Origin: Xanthobacteraceae bacterium
GTDB taxonomy: Bacteria > Pseudomonadota > Alphaproteobacteria > Rhizobiales > Xanthobacteraceae
DNA: 7,560 bases
NCBI GenBank assembly: GCA_030043175.1
Contig: JASHYD010000810.1
Span: forward strand, 1 to 7,560
Reading direction: 5' to 3'
Part shown: positions 1 to 6,052 of the stretch, piece by piece
Layout: each line of letters opens with the position of its first letter
Position numbering within the stretch: position 1 is the first letter of the stretch
Notes under the pieces: model-generated
Databases searched by the model: none
What the model saw: only the letters and a program-made list of their open reading frames with translations
Told to the model about the DNA's origin: nothing
Program-made: the position numbers and the translations under genes

Positions 1-200
1 ATACTGCTGCAGGGCAGCCGGGGCTTTTACATCCGGGCCTATCGTGCTTTGTTACCTCCACACGCACCGGATATGCTAACCGTCCGAACACAGGTAATTG
101 ACGGTACAGGGACTCGCACCCTGTCAGACTCTCAGCCTTGTCGGCTGCTCAGCTTGCGCTCGCCTCTCTCAACCTTGCCTGACGGGATCATGTCCCGCCT
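1..200 (-). ncRNA. Possible 5' (domain I) part of a bacterial group II intron, running off the left edge
   Basis: No convincing protein is encoded here. Read on the minus strand, the stretch is rich in helices. Bases 106-111 pair with 119-124 (ACAGGG/CCCTGT) around a 7-base loop. Bases 133-137 pair with 143-147 (CAGCC/GGCTG), and 183-187 pair with 193-197 (CGGGA/TCCCG). A GCAA tetraloop is closed by AGC/GCT at 151-160, and GTCAG at 123-127 could pair with CTGAC at 179-183 as an outer helix, sharing a few bases with its neighbours. The minus-strand strings GGCGAGCGCAAGCTGAGC and GGGTGCGAGTCCCTGTACC resemble my recollection of domain I of bacterial group II introns. If correct, the intron's 5' end lies to the right of this stretch and its reverse transcriptase/maturase lies left of base 1. 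I could not locate a GUGYG 5' end. A different structured RNA, or a decayed fragment, is possible. Confidence 0.33.
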
Positions 201-620
201 TTTCCGCAACGCTCACCACCATGGCTTTTGACCACAGCAGCTTGCGGTGGCTTGAGATCAGCACCTGATTGCCGAACTCAAAGGGCCCTCCTTCATCTCT
301 CGTACAGTTGCGCAACGCCGTTTGGACCGGCGTTAGTCGTGACACAAGACCAAATGTGGTTTCGGGCGGCCATTGATCGCCGCGCCGCTCGCCCCACAGC
401 CCGGCGCGGAAAAACTTACGGGGGCTTCGTCGGCAGCAGCGTCGCTGATGGATTGGAGAGTCCTGTCCCGGGGGATGTGAGGCCCGGGATCGCCGTATTC
501 GATTGGCTCCTGGTTGCTTTTGGATAGCCCCGGACGTGACCTACGGGTGCCCCCAACTGGCCATCACCAGCCGCCGGCGCTCCTTCTGGGAAAACTGGCA
601 ATCGTGTAATTTAGCTGACA
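201..620. other. Gene-poor stretch with two inverted repeats
   Basis: Open frames exist on both strands but their translations are arginine/proline-rich and match no family I recognise. Two inverted repeats stand out. AACGCCG at 314-320 pairs with CGGCGTT at 328-334 around the 7-base loop TTTGGAC. TCCCGGG at 466-472 pairs with CCCGGGA at 483-489 around a 10-base spacer. Neither is followed by a T-tract on either strand, so I do not call them terminators. The promoter of the gene at 633 should lie in the right half, but no convincing -35/-10 pair is visible. Confidence 0.5.
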
Positions 621-632
621 GGGAGGACAGCC

Positions 633-1490
633 ATGCCATACCGAAGCTTAATTGGTGCAGTCGCGCTGACATCGTTGTCGATGTCAATTGGGGGGGCTCA
701 GGCGGCCGACGATACAATATATCCCGACTGGAAGGGTCAATGGACGCGGTTCGTCGTCCGCGGTCTGCCCGGCCAACCGTCTCACGACCAGACCAAACCC
801 TGGGGATTTGGACAGCAAGCACCCCTCACGCCTGAATATGCGAAGGTTTTGGAGGAAAGTATAGCGGATCAGGCCAACGGCGGACTTGGCAATTTCCCGA
901 CCGCCTGGTGCTTGCCGGCCGGCATGCCACACATGATGATGGCTTTCGGGCCGCAGGAATACATAGTCACGCCGGGCACTACTTACATTATCATCGGTTG
1001 GGACGATCATCTGCGGCGTATCTTCACCGACGGTCGCGACTGGCCTGAGGATATCGAGCCGACCTTTGCCGGTTACTCGATCGGAAAGTGGCTCGACGAG
1101 GACGGCGACGGCCGCTACGACGTGCTTGAAGTCGAGACGCGCGGCTTCAAAGGACCGCGTGCCTTCGACCCCGCCGGATTGCCCCTCGCGTTCGACAATC
1201 AGTCTATCTTCAAGGAGCGCTTCTACCTCGACAACGCCGATCCGAATATCCTGCACGATGAAATGACCGTGATCGACAACGCCCTGACCCGGCCGTGGAC
1301 GGTCGACAAGAAGTACGTGCGGAACCCCAATCCGCGCCCGAACTGGCCTGAATATTATTGCGGTGAGAGGAATGCGCAGGTCTTGATTGGCAAGCAGAAC
1401 TATTTCCTGAGCGGCGATGACATGCTGATGCCGGCCCGCAAGAACCAACCGCCGCCGGATTTGCGATATTTCAAGCAACCGCAAAAGTGA
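633..1490 (+). CDS. Exported protein of unknown function with an EF-hand-type calcium-binding loop
   Basis: The product is 285 residues. The start at 633 is supported by a strong Shine-Dalgarno (GGGAGGA, 621-627) five bases upstream and by an immediate Sec signal peptide: R4, a hydrophobic stretch at 6-19, and an AQA site predicting cleavage after residue 24. The mature protein, about 261 residues, would be periplasmic or secreted. Residues 155-166 (DEDGDGRYDVLE) form a textbook 12-residue EF-hand/dockerin-type loop, with Asp at loop positions 1, 3, 5 and 9, Gly at 6 and Glu at 12. This suggests calcium binding. Other probable family motifs are TDGRDWP (132-138), EPTFAGYSIGKW (142-153) and LTRPWTV (218-224). 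C93 and C243 could form a disulfide. The overall pattern matches my memory of uncharacterised exported proteins in Bradyrhizobium and of a broader family with a GRxxP...PTxxGxSxGxW...TRPW layout. No enzymatic function can be assigned. The permease gene follows 173 bases downstream on the same strand. Confidence 0.88.
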   Translation: MPYRSLIGAVALTSLSMSIGGAQAADDTIYPDWKGQWTRFVVRGLPGQPSHDQTKPWGFGQQAPLTPEYAKVLEESIADQANGGLGNFPTAWCLPAGMPHMMMAFGPQEYIVTPGTTYIIIGWDDHLRRIFTDGRDWPEDIEPTFAGYSIGKWLDEDGDGRYDVLEVETRGFKGPRAFDPAGLPLAFDNQSIFKERFYLDNADPNILHDEMTVIDNALTRPWTVDKKYVRNPNPRPNWPEYYCGERNAQVLIGKQNYFLSGDDMLMPARKNQPPPDLRYFKQPQK

Positions 1491-1571
1491 CCGTAGCGCC
1501 CGGGTGGGGCAGCGCCGGGTAAATGCTCAATCGAGAGCCGCTGCTTGCATCGAAACACGCAAGACTTACCG

Positions 1572-1597
1572 ACGGCTGGCTCTTGCCGGCCAGCCGT
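1572..1597. other. Perfect 9-bp inverted repeat between the exported-protein and permease genes
   Basis: ACGGCTGGC (1572-1580) pairs perfectly with GCCAGCCGT (1589-1597) around an 8-base loop. It sits 82 bases after the stop of the upstream gene and 67 bases before the permease start. There is no T-tract on either side, so it is not a canonical intrinsic terminator. It could attenuate read-through, stabilise an mRNA end, or be a remnant of mobile DNA. Confidence 0.4.
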
Positions 1598-1602
1598 TGC
1601 CG

Positions 1603-1644
1603 CCACGCCGCGAGCTCGCGCTGCGGCTTGAAGTCGTGACCAAT
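1603..1644 (-). pseudogene. Possible scrap of an IS110/IS1111-family transposase
   Basis: On the minus strand this stretch translates as IGHDFKPQRELAAW, inside an open frame at 1471-1674. The FKxxRELAAW part closely resembles the segment FKNGRELAAWLGL that I recall from IS1111-type IS110 transposases, just before their RQxSxGGK motif. After the Trp, the frame reads RQRLAGKSQ, which could be a shortened remnant of that next motif. The match is only about 14 residues and the flanks do not continue it, so chance similarity remains quite possible. Confidence 0.2.
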
Positions 1645-1663
1645 TGCTAGAGCAGGGGAAGTC

Positions 1664-2728
1664 ATGGACAGCATTGCTGCCAGCCGCTCGTGGCGCCACT
1701 CCGCCGCCGTCGCCGCTTTCGTCGTGATCCTGGTGGTGGGTCTCTATTTCGTGAAATGGCATCCTTACTATCTGCGCAGCTTCGTTGCGGCCTCGCAGCA
1801 CTCCATCGGCTCTTCGATCCTCACGGGTGGCGCTAGCGCCGTTCCGGCGCCGTCATGGGACGCCGCGTGGGGTTATGCAATCGCCTACAGCAAGGCGATC
1901 TGGCAGGCGATGGTGCTTGGCCTTCTGATTGGCTCTGGCGTGCAGGCGGCGGTGGTGCCGCAGCGTTTTATCGAACGCCTGTTCGGCCGCGCGGGCTTTT
2001 ACGGCATTGCCGCAGGCGGTCTAGCGGCCGTACCCGGGATGATGTGCACCTGCTGCAGCGCGCCGGTAGTCGTCGCCTTGCGGCAGGCCAAGAGCAGCGT
2101 CGGCAGTGCGGTAGCGTTTTGGCTCGCCAACCCACTCCTCAATCCCGCCACGCTCGTGTTCACTGGCTTCGTCCTCGGCTGGCAATGGGTCGGCTTACGC
2201 CTCGCCTTCGCGCTGCTCGTCGTGTTCGGCGTCCCATATCTGGCCGAGCGCCTCGTGGACAGCGCTAAGGCCGCACCTGGCGGCATCGGCTTAGCCAAAT
2301 CGCCGGACGTGCCGGAGCCGACGGATGGCTTCTTCTTGCGCTGGGGCCGCGAGCTATGGCGCCTCAGCAGCCGGCTAATACCGGAATATGCGATTATCGT
2401 GCTGGCCCTTGGGGCGGCGCGGGCATGGCTGTTCCCCGCGATGCCGGGGGTCGGCAACGATGCCGTGTGGATCGCCTGCATGGCCGTTGCCGGGATGGCG
2501 TTCGTCATACCAACAGCCGGCGAGGTGCCGATCGTTCAGAGCCTGATGGCGCTCGGCGTCGGCTCAGGGCCGGCCGCGGCGCTGCTGGTCACCTTGCCGG
2601 CCGTTAGCGTGCCGGCCGCGGTCATGGTCTCGCGCGTCTTGCCACAACGGGTCGTGTGGTTCGTCGCCATTTGCGTTGCGTTGAGCGGCCTTGCCTGCGG
2701 CCTCGTCGCGACGCTGCTGGGGCTTTAG
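1664..2728 (+). CDS. ArsP/YraQ-type permease (PF03773 family) with a Cys-Thr-Cys-Cys motif
   Basis: The product is a 354-residue polytopic inner-membrane protein. The start at 1664 follows GGGGAA (1655-1660) by three bases. Hydrophobic segments lie near residues 14-30, 78-97, 112-127, 147-171, 176-193, 241-257, 267-284, 303-322 and 329-352, with a hydrophilic loop at about 196-230. The family hallmark is the half-repeat PGMMCTCCSAPVVVALRQ (124-141), followed by VGSAVAFWLANPLLNPATL (146-164). A second half-repeat carries PTAGEVPIVQSLMALG (283-298). Characterised ArsP members export trivalent organoarsenicals and depend on cysteines. Others in the family (YraQ/UPF0718) have no known substrate. 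C128, C130 and C131 could bind a soft metal or metalloid, but no ars gene or ArsR-like regulator is visible here, so the substrate is open. The gene may share a transcript with the exported-protein gene 173 bases upstream. No clear terminator follows. Confidence 0.85.
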   Translation: MDSIAASRSWRHSAAVAAFVVILVVGLYFVKWHPYYLRSFVAASQHSIGSSILTGGASAVPAPSWDAAWGYAIAYSKAIWQAMVLGLLIGSGVQAAVVPQRFIERLFGRAGFYGIAAGGLAAVPGMMCTCCSAPVVVALRQAKSSVGSAVAFWLANPLLNPATLVFTGFVLGWQWVGLRLAFALLVVFGVPYLAERLVDSAKAAPGGIGLAKSPDVPEPTDGFFLRWGRELWRLSSRLIPEYAIIVLALGAARAWLFPAMPGVGNDAVWIACMAVAGMAFVIPTAGEVPIVQSLMALGVGSGPAAALLVTLPAVSVPAAVMVSRVLPQRVVWFVAICVALSGLACGLVATLLGL

Positions 2729-2890
2729 GTATAGGCCTGGAGAACGTCCCAGAGCATGGTAGATGTGCGCCATCGTCCTCAATTATGTGTGCCATGAGCA
2801 CAATGTCTCCGGCCGGGAAGGCAGCTGCGCACCTTTAGCGGTGGCGTCAAAGCACTGCAACCCGGGGACCGGCATCAGCGGCGACGCACG
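2729..2890. other. Intergenic stretch with no recognisable gene
   Basis: This covers 162 bases between the permease stop and the recombinase remnant. Short open frames on both strands translate to nothing recognisable. No stem followed by a T-tract is visible to end permease transcription. Confidence 0.5.
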
Positions 2891-3094
2891 ATGCCCTCAG
2901 GCACCGCTCGGCCTTCTGTCACGAGAGCCCCTGTGGCCTATTACCGAGTGTCGAGCACAGCGCAAAGGCCGCACTTGAGACGACGCGTTCTCGAAAAGTT
3001 TTGCGCAGCCCGTGGCATAGCGAGATGTCGAGTTGTCCGTATCGAGGCTCGGCAAGTATTACACCTGATTATCGCGCACCAAGATCGATTGTAG
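2891..3094 (+). pseudogene. Remnant of an IS607-type serine recombinase (TnpA/OrfA)
   Basis: The 67-codon frame contains VAYYRVSSTAQRP (residues 15-27), the Y-x-R-V-S-S active-site segment of serine recombinases with its nucleophilic serine. It then reads VLEKFCAARGIA (33-44) and ends LIIAHQDRL (59-67), which matches the IS607-group signature in which a conserved His/Asp-Arg-Leu motif precedes RFGF. In intact IS607 recombinases about 20 more residues (the E-x-GSGLN region) separate the second and third motifs. Here only about 14 residues remain, and a TAG stop replaces the expected RFGF continuation. The usual N-terminal MerR-like DNA-binding domain is absent. The remnant therefore has deletions on both sides and internally, and is very unlikely to be active. 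No TnpB/Fanzor-like partner ORF is visible. Confidence 0.6.
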
Positions 3095-3389
3095 CCGCGG
3101 TGGTGTTGCCACTCAGCGCAAGGCTGGCTTCCGGCTGGCTGGCCTTTACCGCGAGGGAGTCGAACGGTCTGGATCACTGCGAAAGATTTCAGCTCATACG
3201 GTCATCCTCCTCTCCTGTCCTCTTGAGGCCACCTCAATAGCTTCCGTGCCGCCCTCGGGATCCGGCTATGCAAGGAATGGGCAAGACAGGATATGGTGTC
3301 CCGAACTTTGTGCAGCGAACCGACGGCGACGAGTGCCGCTGAATTGTCCAATATGCCATCAAAGCCGAGCGCCGCTACCTATCCGTAGC
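3095..3389. other. Intergenic stretch without a convincing gene
   Basis: This covers about 295 bases between the recombinase remnant and the putative promoter of the ABM gene. On the minus strand, around 3200-3225, an AGGAGAGGAGG purine block sits directly before ATGACCGTATGA. It looks like a ribosome-binding site whose gene stops after three codons, perhaps the start of a destroyed gene. Nothing else is recognisable. Confidence 0.4.
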
Positions 3390-3418
3390 TTGACAACCGT
3401 ACCTGGACGCCATTCAAA
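3390..3418 (+). promoter_or_regulatory. Possible sigma-70-type promoter for the ABM gene
   Basis: A perfect -35 hexamer TTGACA (3390-3395) is followed, after 17 bases, by TTCAAA (3413-3418), which matches TATAAT at only three positions. The transcript would begin near 3425 and leave a leader of about 30 bases before the start codon at 3456. The spacing is right and the -10 is weak. Confidence 0.35.
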
Positions 3419-3455
3419 GTCGAGGAAGCAGCGTGTCAATGCGGGGAGAAACATC

Positions 3456-3776
3456 ATGCGCATTTCCAAGGATGGGGACGTAGTCACATTGATCAACGTC
3501 TTCGAGACGACCCCTGAGAAGCAGCAGGCAGTCATCGATCAGTGGGTTCGTTTCACCGAAGTGGTGAGAAATGAACCCGGTTACATTGGAACTGCCCTGC
3601 ACAAAAGCACAGATGGTACTCGAGTCATCAACTATGCTCACTGGCGATCCCAGGCGGACTTTGATGCCTTCCTAAATAGGCATCGATCAGACTTCGCACA
3701 GTTTCTCCAGAACTCTACACGTATCGATCCGCACACATATGAAGTCGTTTTTCTCGACCAGCCCGCGGAGAGCTAG
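3456..3776 (+). CDS. Antibiotic-biosynthesis-monooxygenase (ABM) domain protein
   Basis: The product is a 106-residue cytosolic protein. The frame is open further upstream (from 3246), but the start at 3456 is chosen because GGGGAGAA (3443-3450) sits five bases before it and the conserved domain begins at once (VVTLINVFETTPEKQQ, residues 9-24). The ABM ferredoxin-like fold (PF03992) covers roughly residues 8-85, with the usual signatures EPGYIGTALHKSTDGTRVIN (40-59) and YAHWRSQADFDAF (60-72). Known ABM proteins are cofactor-independent oxygenases on aromatic polyketides or quinones, haem-degrading enzymes, or unassigned stress proteins. The sequence does not say which applies. It stands alone, facing the radical SAM gene across 452 bases. 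Its base composition looks less GC-rich than its neighbours, which fits recent acquisition. Confidence 0.85.
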   Translation: MRISKDGDVVTLINVFETTPEKQQAVIDQWVRFTEVVRNEPGYIGTALHKSTDGTRVINYAHWRSQADFDAFLNRHRSDFAQFLQNSTRIDPHTYEVVFLDQPAES

Positions 3777-3800
3777 ACTATTTAGCAATATACTATTTAG
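3777..3800. repeat. Direct repeat ACTATTTAG in an AT-rich patch
   Basis: The 9-base word ACTATTTAG occurs at 3777-3785 and again at 3792-3800, 15 bases apart, immediately after the ABM stop codon. The patch is conspicuously AT-rich for this window. It may be part of the 3' end of the transcript or a chance repeat. It does not form a terminator hairpin that I can see. Confidence 0.4.
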
Positions 3801-4228
3801 TAGCTAGCAACATTCCGTAGTCACCTTCAAAGGTCGAGGGACGACCTTGGGAGGTTGAGGCGCTGCCCGCGCGGCTGCGCGATCGTCGCGACCGCTGTTC
3901 TAGCTGCCCACTTGCGGCACCGGTCAAGTCGGCGGCATCGGCCCAAGGGCCGCCCTTTGCGGCTACGTTGGCAGCAACGTCCGAGTACCCCAGATTGCTG
4001 ACGACCTGTCGCGTCGCTCAACGCTGACGCAAGCGCCCGCGCCATGCCACCGGAGGCACCAGCGTCATCTGCGTATTCCAGCCGGGCCCGGCCACCGCCA
4101 TGCTGGACCAGCCGGACGCCGCGGTAGCTGGTGCATTGGAAGCCGAGACCGCAACGCCCTCCGTCGAACTCCGAATCAGATGATACGATCCCGACTTTCA
4201 CTACTTCCACGGCCCGGCCAAGCGAAAG
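3801..4228. other. Gene-free stretch between convergent genes
   Basis: The longest open frame (minus strand, 3827-4210) gives an Arg/Gly/Ser-rich translation with no recognisable motif, and I do not consider it a gene. A 7-base inverted repeat, GACTTTC (4193-4199) and GAAAGTC (4224-4230), spans the end of the radical SAM gene, with its right arm overlapping the stop codon. It encloses a short GGCCCGGCC palindrome. There is no T-tract, so a terminator role for the radical SAM transcript is only possible. Confidence 0.4.
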
Positions 4229-6052
4229 TCACTCCACCGGGTCAGGCGGCTCCAATTGCGCCCCGCGGAGAGAGCCTGAGCGAATCGCCTCGTCGCGGCG
4301 CATACGGGCTAGCGCCGCCACGCCGCCACTGGTCGCGTGATAAAGATCGAGCGTCTCAAATTCGTCTGCCTTGGGCGGCGCAATTGCCAGGTCGCTATAG
4401 GTCCAGCGATCCGGTGCCGCCAGCGCATCGTCGAGCATGGATTTAAAGCGGCGGTATACTAACCAATAGTGCCATGCCTTGAATAAGGTCTCGCCGACGT
4501 AGCGCGGATAGAATAGCAGTGGATTCTCGCGCCGCAACGCGGGCCGGCGGTCGCGCCTGAATTTCAATCGCAACGCGCCGCCCTCCAAGGGATGCACGCC
4601 CTCGAACTTCATCGTGAGATAGAACCACAGGATGGTCGATAAAGTGGTGCCCGGGCGCCCCGTCGGGCAGGCGGCGGAGCGGCGCAAAATCGTGCGCACA
4701 TGCTCTGGCGTATAAAAGGCGTCCCACGCCGCCTTATACGCATCGTCCCATTCCCCATCTGCCATCTTGGAATGGTGCCAGACACGATGGTTTAGGTCAT
4801 AGTTGTTCATGTCGGGGTCCATCCAGACCCCTTTTTGCCAAAAAATCTTGTGGTCTTCCGAGCCTGGCAGCGGCGTAAGGATGAAGAACTCCAAAATGTC
4901 GAGCGGCAGCTCGCGCTTGATGATCTCGATGTCGCGCAGGATCGAATCCTTGCTGTCGCCGGGGAATCCCAGAATGTAACCGGCATAGGTGATGGCACCG
5001 TGACTGCGCCATTTCTGCAGCATCGTCCGGTACTCGGTGATCTTGTTCTGGCGCTTCTTAGCGCCGATCAGATTGTCCGGATTGATGTTTTCCAGTCCGA
5101 TGAACACCCGGCGAACGCCAGCCTGGGCTGCCTTCTCGATGAAGTTCGGAATCCTGTGGCAAAGCGTGTCAACCTGGATCGTGAAGCCGATCCCCGGGAA
5201 CTCACCTTTGCGCATTCGGATCAGGCGGTCGAATAGCGCCTCCCATTCGCGGTTGCGGGCAAAATTATCGTCGGTGATAAAGAACCGCTTGATGCCTTGG
5301 GCGTAATTCTCGCGGATGATTCGTTCGAGATCGTCGGGCGAACGGAAGCGGCTCGCACGTCCCTGCACGTTGATGATGGTGCAGAATGAGCATTGATATG
5401 GACAGCCGCGGCCAAGATCCACGCTTGACAGCGATCCTGAGGTCCGCCTCACATGCTGGCGTGGCAGGAAAGGTACCGCCTCGCCCTCAAGCGAGGGAAG
5501 CCTGTCCATGTAATTGTAAATCGGCTTGAGCCGACTGTTCCAGGCGTCGCGCAGGACTTCATCCAAGCGTCCTGCCTCAGCCTCGCCGGCAAAGAATGAG
5601 ATGCCCATCTCCTGCGCTTGGCGCAGGTCGGGAGGCAGCTCCGGCAGCATGGCGATGCAACCCGAGACATGGAAGCCCCCGATGCAGACCGGAAAGCCGG
5701 CCGATAGGAAGGGCCGGGCGAGATCAACGGCGCGGGGAAATTGGTTGGATTGCACGCCGACCAAGCCAATCAGTACTTTGCCCCCTTGCCTGCGGATCAA
5801 CTGGATGATCCGATCCGGGCGGACCCGCCGGTTGGTCTCATCATAAGTATACAGACGGATTTCGACAGCTGGCCCGAGTACGCTCCGCCGACGAACATCT
5901 TGCGCCAAGCCGTTCAGGCAGGCGAGTGTGTTGGAGGGAATGGCCGACCGGAACCATTGGATGGGGTAGCCATCGTCATCGTAATGCGTGGGCTTGATCA
6001 TTACGAAATGGAAAAGCGCGAGCCTGTTTCCCGCAGTCCTATCCGTCGCCAT
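4229..6052 (-). CDS. Cobalamin-binding domain radical SAM protein (class B-like), substrate unknown
   Basis: With the start at 6052 the product is 607 residues. The frame is open to 6136, but the extra 28 residues look like leader translation. GGGG seven bases upstream of 6052 can serve as a Shine-Dalgarno, and the first beta strand of the domain (LALFHFVMIKPTHYDDDGYP, 11-30) follows closely. Residues ~10-150 form a Rossmann-like B12-binding domain ending in GGFHVSG (125-131). The radical SAM core spans ~205-400. It has CPYQCSFC (217-224), whose C217, C221 and C224 should ligate the 4Fe-4S cluster, then FFITDDNF (257-264), IGLENINP (318-325) and YILGFPGDS (359-367). The C-terminal ~200 residues, with WMDPDMNNYDLNH (410-422) and RRDRRP (499-504), are family-specific. 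Known relatives methylate unreactive carbons or, like HpnP, modify hopanoids. This subfamily resembles a widespread, uncharacterised alphaproteobacterial protein. No biosynthetic partner gene is adjacent. Catalytic motifs look intact. Confidence 0.92.
   Translation of the reverse strand: MATDRTAGNRLALFHFVMIKPTHYDDDGYPIQWFRSAIPSNTLACLNGLAQDVRRRSVLGPAVEIRLYTYDETNRRVRPDRIIQLIRRQGGKVLIGLVGVQSNQFPRAVDLARPFLSAGFPVCIGGFHVSGCIAMLPELPPDLRQAQEMGISFFAGEAEAGRLDEVLRDAWNSRLKPIYNYMDRLPSLEGEAVPFLPRQHVRRTSGSLSSVDLGRGCPYQCSFCTIINVQGRASRFRSPDDLERIIRENYAQGIKRFFITDDNFARNREWEALFDRLIRMRKGEFPGIGFTIQVDTLCHRIPNFIEKAAQAGVRRVFIGLENINPDNLIGAKKRQNKITEYRTMLQKWRSHGAITYAGYILGFPGDSKDSILRDIEIIKRELPLDILEFFILTPLPGSEDHKIFWQKGVWMDPDMNNYDLNHRVWHHSKMADGEWDDAYKAAWDAFYTPEHVRTILRRSAACPTGRPGTTLSTILWFYLTMKFEGVHPLEGGALRLKFRRDRRPALRRENPLLFYPRYVGETLFKAWHYWLVYRRFKSMLDDALAAPDRWTYSDLAIAPPKADEFETLDLYHATSGGVAALARMRRDEAIRSGSLRGAQLEPPDPVE

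Noticed and set aside
106..124. tRNA T-arm-like hairpin (minus strand CAGGG-TGCGAGT-CCCTG)
   Set aside because: The loop resembles TTCGAGT, but no acceptor, D or anticodon arms can be placed around it, and the neighbouring helices fit an intron-like RNA better.
504..518. Sigma-54 promoter (TGGCTCCTGGTTGCT) for the exported-protein gene
   Set aside because: The GG and GC elements are separated by 9 bases instead of the required 10.
684..1484. 266-codon minus-strand open frame
   Set aside because: It is antisense to the exported-protein gene, has no family signature, and its opposite strand has a signal peptide, Shine-Dalgarno and conserved motifs.
1999..2508. 169-codon minus-strand open frame
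   Set aside because: It mirrors the permease gene, and its Ala/Thr/Arg-rich translation is typical of antisense frames in GC-rich DNA.
3246..3455. N-terminal extension of the ABM protein
   Set aside because: The extra 70 residues are not ABM-like, contain the promoter-like sequence, and a strong Shine-Dalgarno precedes the internal ATG at 3456.
3827..4210. 127-codon minus-strand open frame between the convergent genes
   Set aside because: It is rich in Arg, Gly and Ser, has no recognisable motif, no good Shine-Dalgarno and no support from context.
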